IMG/VR virus record: IMGVR_UViG_3300042406_001896 | Location: 1 to 41,700 of that record | Source: a virus | DNA: 41,700 nucleotides | Strand: one strand, 5' to 3' | In this document: positions 34,195 through 41,302 of the stretch, in pieces | Layout of the letters: every line of letters begins with the position of its first letter | How positions within the stretch are numbered: the first letter of the stretch is position 1 | Notes under the pieces: model-generated | Database searches by the model: none | The model's input: the letters and a program-made list of their open reading frames with translations, nothing else | Told to the model about the DNA's origin: nothing | Translations under genes and position numbers: made by a program

Positions 34195-34941
34195 TTAAGG
34201 TAGAATCAGCGGCGATTTCGTAGTCGGCTTTTGATCAAGTTTGATTATCTGCAGTCCAGCATTGATAAGCTTCTGAGCATAGGAGTCAGCAACTTGCCGC
34301 ATGGTCGATTCCGTTGGCCAAAGCAACCAAATGATTGATGACAAGCAGTTCATAGCGATTGCGATCACACGAATGTCAGCGTTTGAGGGGTGAATCCACG
34401 TGAACCAGCAACCGATAGCTAAAGCCATAACGATTCCTAGCGCCACACCAAATGGACGCAAGCCAAACAGGTTTCGAACAAATCCGTAATTGCAAAGCTC
34501 ATCAAACACCAACGGAAACACTTTGCGGTCGCGCGTGGCGTCCCTGAGGTATGCCGTTATCGCCTCATACGAAACGTCGGCTTTGCCTAAGTCATGCGCC
34601 TCTGACGCAGCATCGGGAAGCTGTACGTTGGAGGCCTTGGCGAAGTGAGAATGGATCGCAATCAATTGCTCGCGTGGCAATGTCGAGGATTTGTATCGCA
34701 ACATTTGCAAGGTTGGTGATCCACCCCATTTCTTGAACAATCCTTTTTCAAGTGCCTTGCCTCGACTCCGGCCTAAAACCGACATCAACATCCAGAGTGC
34801 AACCAGTGCGATCGGCGGCGCAAGCCAACTCGAATCTGGACTTTTCTCGACGAATAAGCACATGGAAAGTACTGGCAGTGCAACCACTGCTAGAATTGGG
34901 GCTATGCGAGCTTTGGTGTTATAAACATCTGGAAGCATCAT
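34195..34941 (-). CDS. Four-TM membrane protein paired with an MBL protein
   Basis: A 248-aa protein. Hydrophobic spans near residues 13-30 and 38-55, then a cytoplasmic stretch (to about 155), then spans near 160-180 and 190-205; a probable 2+2 topology. The middle part ITAYLRDATRDRKVFPLVFDELCNYGFVRNLFGLRP resembles an uncharacterised membrane family (pattern FPLVFEExxxYGFRRNLLGLKP, recalled). ATG 34941 follows GAGGACTAAG and begins one base after the MBL stop, so the pair is coupled. Could be a membrane effector or pore. Confidence 0.75.
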   Translation of the reverse strand: MMLPDVYNTKARIAPILAVVALPVLSMCLFVEKSPDSSWLAPPIALVALWMLMSVLGRSRGKALEKGLFKKWGGSPTLQMLRYKSSTLPREQLIAIHSHFAKASNVQLPDAASEAHDLGKADVSYEAITAYLRDATRDRKVFPLVFDELCNYGFVRNLFGLRPFGVALGIVMALAIGCWFTWIHPSNADIRVIAIAMNCLSSIIWLLWPTESTMRQVADSYAQKLINAGLQIIKLDQKPTTKSPLILP

Positions 34942-34942
34942 C

Positions 34943-36040
34943 TTAGTCCTCACTCGTTTCTGGTTGGATTGGAATCGATGTCAGTGGTACCCAACCGTAT
35001 CTAACGGGCGCACCCCACGAGTAAAGAATTGATTTTCCCTTGGTGGCGAACACCCGCGCTCCGCGTCGCGTGAATGCGTTCAAGGCCTTTTGGGAGGGAT
35101 GCTTCGGCGACGATGCAGCGCAGGAAACGTAGGCAGTTTTTGTTGGTGTTGTACCATAGGGCAAAACTGGTCCGACAATCGCATCTAAGATTTCCGGTCC
35201 TACATTTCTTCTGGAGCCGTGATGCGGAATTTGGACAAAGTCAGACTGACGAAGATCGATTCCTAGCGTTATTGCTCGCTCGTTCGCGTGCGTAAGCGCC
35301 TCGACGCCAGCGTCGGCAGTGAAAAGAATTTGTCGCCCTTCATACTGCATCAACAGTATTACTGATGAATTATTCTCCGCCCTAATTCGATTTGTCGGCT
35401 CTACCAGCGTTTCTTGGGTCCACGCGTAGTAGGACTCAAGTAAGCCTCCTTCAGCATTAAGAACCAATGACTTCGATTGTGTAGACATTGCTATTTTCGT
35501 CATCGGAACGTCATCGAACTGCGGTAGCAGTGATGAGTAATAATCTTCTGTTGGACCAAGAATATGAAACGTCGCTCCCATGTGTACAATCGGTTTTTCA
35601 GCGAATGGCTCCCATATCTGGATGTCCTTATCGACCGCGATTTGCTCAAGATCATAGGCTGCGTTCAGCGCCTCCTTGATTCGCGATTCGAGACTCGAAG
35701 GAGTTACTCTGCCGTCTAGCACTAGCTCATGTACTTCATCAAGTCGATTCCATGGTTGATGAAGCCATAACTGACCAACATCCAGTTCTTCTAGAACTGT
35801 TGCCAGCCCTTTTGCATGATCGGCGTCAGGGTGGGTAGAAACAACGGCATCAACATAGGTTGCCTTGTAGTCATTCTGAATGCGACTAACCAGAGCCTCA
35901 CCAGAGGAACAGTTACCGCCATCGATAACAATTATTCCCTGCTCATTTCGCGGACCATTCAGATTACCCCATCGCACAGCAATTGCGTCCCCGCTGCGCG
36001 CACCATCACCAACCGCAATAAAATCAATCTCACATCCCAT
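34943..36040 (-). CDS. ComEC-like metallo-beta-lactamase with 4TM partner
   Basis: A 365-aa MBL-fold protein beginning MGCEIDFIAVGDGARSGD. THPDADHAKG gives HxDxDH (H70, D72, D74, H75), LFTADAG has D243, and QIPHHGS (270-276) is typical of the ComEC group. Start ATG 36040 follows GGGAGATTTTGG; an upstream TTG is weaker. No secretion signal. The pairing with a 4TM protein looks like a two-gene defence or signalling unit. It is distinct in sequence from the MBL at 24590-25675, which keeps the second histidine. Confidence 0.85.
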   Translation of the reverse strand: MGCEIDFIAVGDGARSGDAIAVRWGNLNGPRNEQGIIVIDGGNCSSGEALVSRIQNDYKATYVDAVVSTHPDADHAKGLATVLEELDVGQLWLHQPWNRLDEVHELVLDGRVTPSSLESRIKEALNAAYDLEQIAVDKDIQIWEPFAEKPIVHMGATFHILGPTEDYYSSLLPQFDDVPMTKIAMSTQSKSLVLNAEGGLLESYYAWTQETLVEPTNRIRAENNSSVILLMQYEGRQILFTADAGVEALTHANERAITLGIDLRQSDFVQIPHHGSRRNVGPEILDAIVGPVLPYGTTPTKTAYVSCAASSPKHPSQKALNAFTRRGARVFATKGKSILYSWGAPVRYGWVPLTSIPIQPETSED

Positions 36041-36117
36041 TCCAAAATCTCCCAATCTCTGCGGCCGATCTAACCGCTTGCAAAGATACGAATTCGGTCT
36101 TCACCGTGAAAACCGAA

Positions 36118-36207
36118 ATGGCCGTCCTTGACCTATGGCGACTGGGAGTCAGAATGTACGTAGAAGAAGTGCCATTCGGGCTCTCAGCCTGCGTGAGCTT
36201 TAATTGA
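36118..36207 (+). CDS. Possible 29-aa peptide before a terminator
   Basis: ATG to TGA frame MAVLDLWRLG...SACVSFN, whose stop lies at the base of a strong terminator stem. There is no good ribosome site, so this may be an RNA rather than a gene. It is kept only because the terminator implies a plus-strand transcript here. Confidence 0.2.
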   Translation: MAVLDLWRLGVRMYVEEVPFGLSACVSFN

Positions 36208-36240
36208 CGGCTTCGCGTTCCACCGCGAGGCCGTTTTTTT
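36207..36240 (+). terminator. Strong rho-independent terminator
   Basis: ACGGCTTCGCG pairs with CGCGAGGCCGT around a six-base loop, with one G-U pair, followed by seven T residues. The orientation needs a plus-strand transcript, although the nearest annotated genes are on the minus strand. Confidence 0.85.
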
Positions 36241-36389
36241 ATGCACCCATGCTTCCTGATTCCATATTTCTAACATTGACCGCCCGAAAGTCAAGTGTGC
36301 AGCAATTATTTTGCTGCACTCGAATCATCTGGAGGAATGAGAGCTGAAAAGGGATCTTGAGTTCGCTGCTCACAGTAGGGCGTGAAAAG

Positions 36390-36800
36390 CTAAGAGGACC
36401 TGTTTTTCCAGTGTTTTCGTTGGTTTTCCCAATTGGTGTTGCCCGCAATTACCTGAAGCGCCTTGAGCTGAATTGCATCAGGGGCGGACGCTTGGTGTTC
36501 AGTGAAAAGGAGTTCTTCCTGAATCTCCGGTGCCAGCAGACGTAGGTTCATGATCTGGGTCACTCGGGCCCGAGTCACATGACCGAGGCGAGCGAGATCG
36601 GCATAATCTGTGACAACACCTTGACTGATGAGGTCCTCAAAGTGAATAGCCAAAGCCATGTGACGTGAGATGCGAGGAATGCGCTCAAGTGCTGGTTTGG
36701 ATTCGTCCAATTGGCGTGCGCCCTCAACCATTCGTTTCTTGGCTCCACGTCCACGCTGCTGAACGGTAAACTGAAAGTCGACACTTACTGGTTTATTCAT
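36390..36800 (-). CDS. ParB-like helix-turn-helix protein after the recombinase
   Basis: A 136-aa protein. DYADLARLGHVTRARVTQIMNLRLLAPEIQEEL is a ParB/KorB-type helix-turn-helix. The N-terminus is basic (QQRGRGAKKRM). Start overlaps the recombinase stop by four bases, and such a small gene directly behind serine recombinases is a recurrent arrangement; it may be an accessory or regulatory factor for the recombinase. Confidence 0.75.
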   Translation of the reverse strand: MNKPVSVDFQFTVQQRGRGAKKRMVEGARQLDESKPALERIPRISRHMALAIHFEDLISQGVVTDYADLARLGHVTRARVTQIMNLRLLAPEIQEELLFTEHQASAPDAIQLKALQVIAGNTNWENQRKHWKNRSS

Positions 36801-38371
36801 GATGCAGCCTCGTGTAACGCTGGACGGTTTTCCATGGCAATCGTCTTGATTCCGTCAGGATGAAAGGTGATCGTCACGCGGCCAGTCGCGCCGTCGTAAT
36901 CGATCTGCTTGACGATCAGCTGTACGATCCGCGATTGCTCGCGGATTGTGAGCGATTCCCAGATCGGTACGAAACTGGTGAGCGCTTTCACAACATCGTC
37001 TCGTGTCAGCGCCTGGGCCTGCAGCGTTTGCACTTTTGCTGCGACGATTGCGTGTCGATGTTCTGCCCGATGAAGGCTTTCGTGCCAATCCGCCAATTGC
37101 TCGAGCGACTTTGAACTTGGATCACCGGGCTTGATCGTTGGAGCTGCAATTCGGATTGCTTCATTCCAATACTCCAGCTCCTTCACAAGCCCGTCCCGTT
37201 CGGCCACAAGTACCCCTAGTTCGCGTTCAAATTGAGTCTTGGCTTGTTCTACGACTTCGTCGACCATCGCCGCGTCGTGGCCAACGTGGCGTATTTTGTC
37301 GACCACGAACTTCTCGATCTCGGCGGCCGGCACCGACTTCGATTCGCAGTTTTTCCAACCTCGCTTCTGAGCCTTCATGCAGACGTAGTAACGGTAGCGC
37401 TTGGTGCCATTCTTGGTCGTATGCGTCGGCGTCATCGAACAGTCGCAGCAAGCGCATCGAAGGATTCCTTTGAGCAGTGCACCGAATTTGTTTCTCGCTT
37501 CGACACCGCCAGTGCGGCCGTTTCGCCGAAGAAGGGATTGCACCTTCTGCCAAACGTCCGCGTCGATAATCGCGTCCTGCTCACCTTCGTTGATTTCATC
37601 CTTGTAGCCAAGCTTACCGATGTAGGTCACATTGGTGAGCAGGCGGAATAGCGTTGCTTTGGTGAACTGCGAGCCGCCTCGCTGTGTTCCCTTACGCGTT
37701 TTCCATGTCTTGTTTGTCCAGCCGCGTTGGTCCAACTCGGCGATCGTCGCCATGATCGATTGCTTCTCGAGGTAGAGATTGTAGATGGCTCGCACCTTGT
37801 TGGCTTCGGCTTCGTTGATCTTCAGTTTGCCACCTTGGCCGTCGATATCATATCCGAGCAGTGGCATACCGCCCGACCATTTGCCTTTGCGTCTGGCCGC
37901 GGCAATCTTGTCACGGGTTCGTTCTGAGATCAGCTCGCGTTCGAACTGAGCGAATGACAGCAGCACGTTGAGCATCAACCTGCCCATTGAGTTGGTCGTG
38001 TTAAACTGCTGCGTCACGCTGACAAAAGCGACTTGATTGCGTTCGAAGACTTCGAGCATCCGAGCGAAGTCCATCAACGAGCGACTCAGTCGGTCGACCT
38101 TGTAGACCACCACGCAATTCACTTTGCCGGCTTCAATGTCCGCCAGCAGTTGCCTAAGAGCTGGACGATCCATGTTACCACCGGTGAATCCACCATCGTC
38201 GTATCGATCAGGCACACAATGCCATCCTTCTTGCGTCTGGCTCTTGATATACGCCTCGGCGCATTCACGCTGGGCGTCGAGCGAATTGAACTCCTTGTCG
38301 AGGCCCTCGTCTGTTGACTTGCGAGTGTAGATTGCACAGTTCAGTTGACGGTTGTTGGCTTGCTTGCTCAT
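36797..38371 (-). CDS. Large serine recombinase
   Basis: A 524-aa site-specific recombinase. Resolvase domain with catalytic serine in YTRKSTDEG (S19) and the VVYKVDRLSRS motif; recombinase domain with MPLLGYDIDGQGGKLKIN; a zinc ribbon with CACCDC (about 306-311) and C331/C342; then a coiled-coil (about 370-450). Such enzymes integrate and excise elements between attP and attB. ATG 38371 follows AAAGGAAGCAAG and overlaps the DUF2924 stop (TGATG). Confidence 0.92.
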   Translation of the reverse strand: MSKQANNRQLNCAIYTRKSTDEGLDKEFNSLDAQRECAEAYIKSQTQEGWHCVPDRYDDGGFTGGNMDRPALRQLLADIEAGKVNCVVVYKVDRLSRSLMDFARMLEVFERNQVAFVSVTQQFNTTNSMGRLMLNVLLSFAQFERELISERTRDKIAAARRKGKWSGGMPLLGYDIDGQGGKLKINEAEANKVRAIYNLYLEKQSIMATIAELDQRGWTNKTWKTRKGTQRGGSQFTKATLFRLLTNVTYIGKLGYKDEINEGEQDAIIDADVWQKVQSLLRRNGRTGGVEARNKFGALLKGILRCACCDCSMTPTHTTKNGTKRYRYYVCMKAQKRGWKNCESKSVPAAEIEKFVVDKIRHVGHDAAMVDEVVEQAKTQFERELGVLVAERDGLVKELEYWNEAIRIAAPTIKPGDPSSKSLEQLADWHESLHRAEHRHAIVAAKVQTLQAQALTRDDVVKALTSFVPIWESLTIREQSRIVQLIVKQIDYDGATGRVTITFHPDGIKTIAMENRPALHEAAS

Positions 38372-38868
38372 CACTTGCTTCCTTTCTTGTTTAGATTGAA
38401 AAAGTGATACCCATTGCAGTGCTGGCCCGTGATCTTCTTGGCAACGGCGCTGAGCGTCTTATAGATCGCGCCTTCGTATTCAAAGCCGTTCTCAAGAACG
38501 AGCACCAGAATCTTCTCTCCCTTGTAGACCCGTTCGAGTACCGATTTTGGCGGCGGGAGCCGATTGTCTTCTCCTGGCTGGACGAAACCCGTCACCGTGT
38601 TGCCGACGGGCTTTGTTATTGGCTTGGTCGCTTTGGGTGCGGTCGTACGGATGTCGGTACCGCGAGCGAGTTCCGCAGCGCGACGCCTGGCTCGCTCTGA
38701 AATGTCGCCTTCGATGTTGGCCTGCATCTTCCATGCGATGCGTTTGACGAGCCACTGTTTGTTGCGAGTGTTGGTTGGCTCGCCCCACGTCTCTTCGAAT
38801 CTCTCTCGCAGCTGCCCAACCGTCATGCGTTGGAGCAGAGCGACCTCTTTGTCGATGTCGATTTGCAT
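38371..38868 (-). CDS. DUF2924 protein
   Basis: A 165-aa protein. MTVGQLRERFEETWGEPTNTRNKQWLVKRIAW is the DUF2924 N-terminus, and the end (KSVLERVYKGEKILVLVLENG, YKTLSAVAKKITGQHCNGYHFF) is its hallmark C-terminal domain. It is nearly always found beside serine recombinases; the function is unknown but likely assists DNA binding or directionality. ATG 38868 follows AGGAGAAATC. Confidence 0.88.
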   Translation of the reverse strand: MQIDIDKEVALLQRMTVGQLRERFEETWGEPTNTRNKQWLVKRIAWKMQANIEGDISERARRRAAELARGTDIRTTAPKATKPITKPVGNTVTGFVQPGEDNRLPPPKSVLERVYKGEKILVLVLENGFEYEGAIYKTLSAVAKKITGQHCNGYHFFNLNKKGSK

Positions 38869-38891
38869 TGATTTCTCCTGAGAAAGCGGAC

Positions 38892-39104
38892 TCACCGGTC
38901 GTTAACCACGTTGGTCACAGAGAGCACGCTTTCCGCCGAAACCTCAAGGCAAGCTGCTGGCAATTCCTCCAGATCGTCGTCGATTTCAGAAGCCGGGATT
39001 GCCACACGTGATTTCATCCGGACGATGCCGGCCGCCAGAATCGCAGCGATTTCCGATCGCCGAGCCGTCGCGGACAGTGAAGAAGGGGGAACAGACGAGA
39101 GCAA
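38892..39104 (-). CDS. Small protein at the head of the recombinase operon (TTG start)
   Basis: A 70-aa protein. TARRSEIAAILAAGIVRMKSR and the ending LEVSAESVLSVTNVVN resemble a short family often seen before DUF2924 and the recombinase. TTG 39104 follows a perfect GGAGGT by five bases. Element C is about 72 bases upstream. No known function; 23 bases separate it from the DUF2924 start. Confidence 0.65.
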   Translation of the reverse strand: MLSSVPPSSLSATARRSEIAAILAAGIVRMKSRVAIPASEIDDDLEELPAACLEVSAESVLSVTNVVNDR

Positions 39105-39176
39105 CTCGCACCTCCATGCTCAACGCCGCCATGATTAGCGGCTCGAAGACAGACATTCGCAGCCACAACAGCCGCG

Positions 39177-39216
39177 TCTATCTGTAGGAATACCCGGTGC
39201 GGGTTCGAAATGACGG
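39177..39216 (-). promoter_or_regulatory. Element C: 40-bp two-box promoter-like element, copy 3 of 3
   Basis: Minus strand: CCGTCA, 17 bases, GTATTC, CTACAGATAGA; its conserved block is identical to copy A. It lies 72 bases upstream of the TTG of the recombinase operon and 23 bases past the stop of the 202-aa membrane gene. Confidence 0.6.
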
Positions 39217-39238
39217 ATTAGGGTGCGAAAGAGAACGC

Positions 39239-39847
39239 CTAAGCGCGATTAACCTTGAGTTGAGCAAGAAAAATAGCAGCCTTCATGGCTTCAATGGTCA
39301 CATCGATCTCGTTTCTTCGCTCAGCCGCCCAAGTAATGATTCCTTCTTTCACATAGGCGGGGCAATTTTTAGAGCTCGTGAACTCCTCGAGTTTTTGCTT
39401 CGGCGTGCTCGTCGAGTGAATTCGCAAATCTTTCACAAAGTTGGAGAAGTCGGCCACTTTTATTAAGTCAGTTGAGCACCCACATTCCGACATGCACTTG
39501 CTAATGAACTCACACTTGAGGGAGATTCTCTTAAGCAAGTAGACTACCTTCGTCAATTCTTCAGAGGTCTCCATATCCTCCAATTGCCCCAGTAATTCGA
39601 GCAGTTGGTCGAACTGTTGAAGCAACAGCTCTTTTTGCTTGCGATGATCGTTTACTATTTTCTGGAGGTAGAGTGTTACCAAGAATGCAGAGGCGATAGT
39701 CGCGCACGATTGGAAAATGTTTCCACTTGTCACTTGACCATCGAAGGTTAGCCCCCCGGTCTTTGAGATAAAGACACCGAAAAGAACCCCAGCTAGCAAC
39801 GTAACCGCCAAGACTAGGCCCAAGAGCCATACATTTCCCTGCTTCAT
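39239..39847 (-). CDS. Two-TM membrane protein of the STAS/GHKL cassette
   Basis: A 202-aa protein. Membrane spans near 7-29 (LLGLVLAVTLLAGVLFGV) and 43-64 (IFQSCATIASAFLVTLYL), then a long cytoplasmic part with a coiled-coil (KQKELLLQQFDQLLELLGQL) and a cysteine cluster (CEFISKCMSECGCS, 112-125). No family recognised. ATG overlaps the DUF4325 stop by four bases. It may anchor or act as the effector of the three-gene cassette. Confidence 0.75.
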   Translation of the reverse strand: MKQGNVWLLGLVLAVTLLAGVLFGVFISKTGGLTFDGQVTSGNIFQSCATIASAFLVTLYLQKIVNDHRKQKELLLQQFDQLLELLGQLEDMETSEELTKVVYLLKRISLKCEFISKCMSECGCSTDLIKVADFSNFVKDLRIHSTSTPKQKLEEFTSSKNCPAYVKEGIITWAAERRNEIDVTIEAMKAAIFLAQLKVNRA

Positions 39848-40182
39848 TTGCGCTTTTCCTCTGAAGCAGCTTCTTGCATATAGGCCTTTATCTCATCAAC
39901 TAGGTCTGGCTCTTCCGTTGAAACGAAACAGATAACCCCTAGAATGTCGTCGATTCCGAGCTTATTGTCGCGAATCAAACCGCCAAAAGCTTCTTCCAAA
40001 AAAGACGTCCCGAATCCGAACGTACCATCCAGATCGATTGTTAATTGCGTCTTGTCGCTGAGCGCAGCCAGTACCCGTGGGTAAAGGATCTGTTCTCGAA
40101 ACTCTTGGCCAGAGTGCTTGCCTTCGCCAATATATCTCGGTCCTGGTGCTTTGCTGAAATCGGTTGCGATTTTAAGTTTCAT
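39844..40182 (-). CDS. DUF4325 STAS-like protein
   Basis: A 112-aa protein. EFREQILYPRVLAAL, QLTIDLDGTFGFGTSFLEEAFGGLIR is the DUF4325 signature, an anti-sigma-antagonist-like (STAS) fold. Proteins like this pair with GHKL ATPases in partner-switch control. Start overlaps the ATPase stop by 11 bases. Confidence 0.85.
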   Translation of the reverse strand: MKLKIATDFSKAPGPRYIGEGKHSGQEFREQILYPRVLAALSDKTQLTIDLDGTFGFGTSFLEEAFGGLIRDNKLGIDDILGVICFVSTEEPDLVDEIKAYMQEAASEEKRK

Positions 40183-41302
40183 TTGGAAGTGATTCGTTGC
40201 TACTGGTTAATTCCCAAGAGATAAATGTACCCGAAAGTCCGTTCTTGAGCCGCCGAAATTCGTTGTATTCAGACGTGAAGTAGACATCATTCGTGATCAT
40301 GGCAAGCTTCGAAATTCGATTCTTTTGGAGGACTGAGTAAATGCCTGGTAAGCCTTTCCCGCGGTAGTAGTTGCCTGTCACAGTCTTGTGAAGTTCCCCC
40401 TCGAATATCAGCTTCAGTATCTGTTCATTGCGAGTGACACCAAAAACTTGCTTCAGCTTGTCGATCGCACGGTAGAAGATGTTTGATTCAGGCTTGTTGG
40501 CCAAGCTTTCAAAAACCCCCACTCCAAAATCGACAAAGGAGAAAACCACGCGTTGCTCATCCGGTATGTGCTGCACTGAAATCCACCAGTGCTTTTCGCC
40601 ACTCTTGTGTAGCGAGGCATGGTTATTTGTGTTCTGCATCAGCTCGATAAACGTCCTTTGAACGCCAGGACATCTTCTTGGGCATCCCCATATCGTTTTC
40701 GCTGCGGAATCTATCAACTCCTGACTGAACTCCGAATCTACCGACAGCTTTCCGTGTGTATAGACCGTCGACCCAGGCAAGTCATAGGAATCCTTTTGCG
40801 AATAACTGCCGTTCAAGTGCTCGAAGAATTTCGATTCACGAAGCAATTTGCCAACCTGTGTCCTGGTTGGCATGTTTCCGTTGAACTTGATGCCTCGCGA
40901 TTTGAATTGGACCATCACGGCTAGCAGAACTGTTATTGCATTCAATTCAAGCTCTTCAACCTCCTTGATGTCAACAAAAACTGGAATGCGATTCTCCAGG
41001 CAATACTTAAGCTCATCAATAAACGCCGCCATACCATCGGGATTCCTGAGGCAGCACATTTGTCGCGGTGCTCTAGGGAACCGAGCACGTATTGGCAGAT
41101 GCCTGAACTCATTTCGCACCTTGAGTTCAGGTTTTGAGATCCCTTGATTCAATCGCCTCCGACGACGCTTTTTCTCCTTTGATCGAAGATTGCGCACATG
41201 TGATGCAGCGGCTAGTCGCTGAGAGACTCTCTTGAAGTGAGGATCATGCCAAAAACGCTTCATGAATTGGACGGGGTTCCATAGGTGCTTGCCACAGTGC
41301 AT
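40172..41302 (-). CDS. STAS-like/GHKL ATPase
   Basis: A 376-aa protein. A basic N-terminal tail (KEKKRRRRRLNQ, 42-53), a STAS-like segment (about 88-160; IPVFVDIKEVEELELNAITV) and a GHKL ATP-binding domain: N-box FIELMQNTNNHA (E220, N224), G1 VDFGVGV (D258, G260, G262) and G2 RGKGLPG (314-320). It resembles anti-sigma kinases, but the fused STAS domain is unusual. Start at ATG 41302 has AAGGA immediately before it; ATG 41263 is an alternative. A TATAAT box lies at about 41315-41320 on this strand. Confidence 0.75.
   Translation of the reverse strand: MHCGKHLWNPVQFMKRFWHDPHFKRVSQRLAAASHVRNLRSKEKKRRRRRLNQGISKPELKVRNEFRHLPIRARFPRAPRQMCCLRNPDGMAAFIDELKYCLENRIPVFVDIKEVEELELNAITVLLAVMVQFKSRGIKFNGNMPTRTQVGKLLRESKFFEHLNGSYSQKDSYDLPGSTVYTHGKLSVDSEFSQELIDSAAKTIWGCPRRCPGVQRTFIELMQNTNNHASLHKSGEKHWWISVQHIPDEQRVVFSFVDFGVGVFESLANKPESNIFYRAIDKLKQVFGVTRNEQILKLIFEGELHKTVTGNYYRGKGLPGIYSVLQKNRISKLAMITNDVYFTSEYNEFRRLKNGLSGTFISWELTSSNESLPNET

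Larger units (their letters stand above)
36041..36389. other. 349-bp gap between the MBL pair and the recombinase operon
   Basis: It holds a plus-strand terminator (36207-36240), a 29-codon frame just before it, and a perfect nine-base-pair hairpin GTGCAGCAA/TTGCTGCAC (36297-36305/36311-36319). No larger gene is seen. The gap probably contains the promoter for the MBL/4TM/RM genes and the end of the recombinase transcript. Confidence 0.5.

Noticed and set aside
82-39216. Elements A and C as attL/attR direct repeats 39 kb apart
   Set aside because: A third copy (B) lies between two phage genes, and all copies sit at a fixed place before operon starts with promoter-like spacing.
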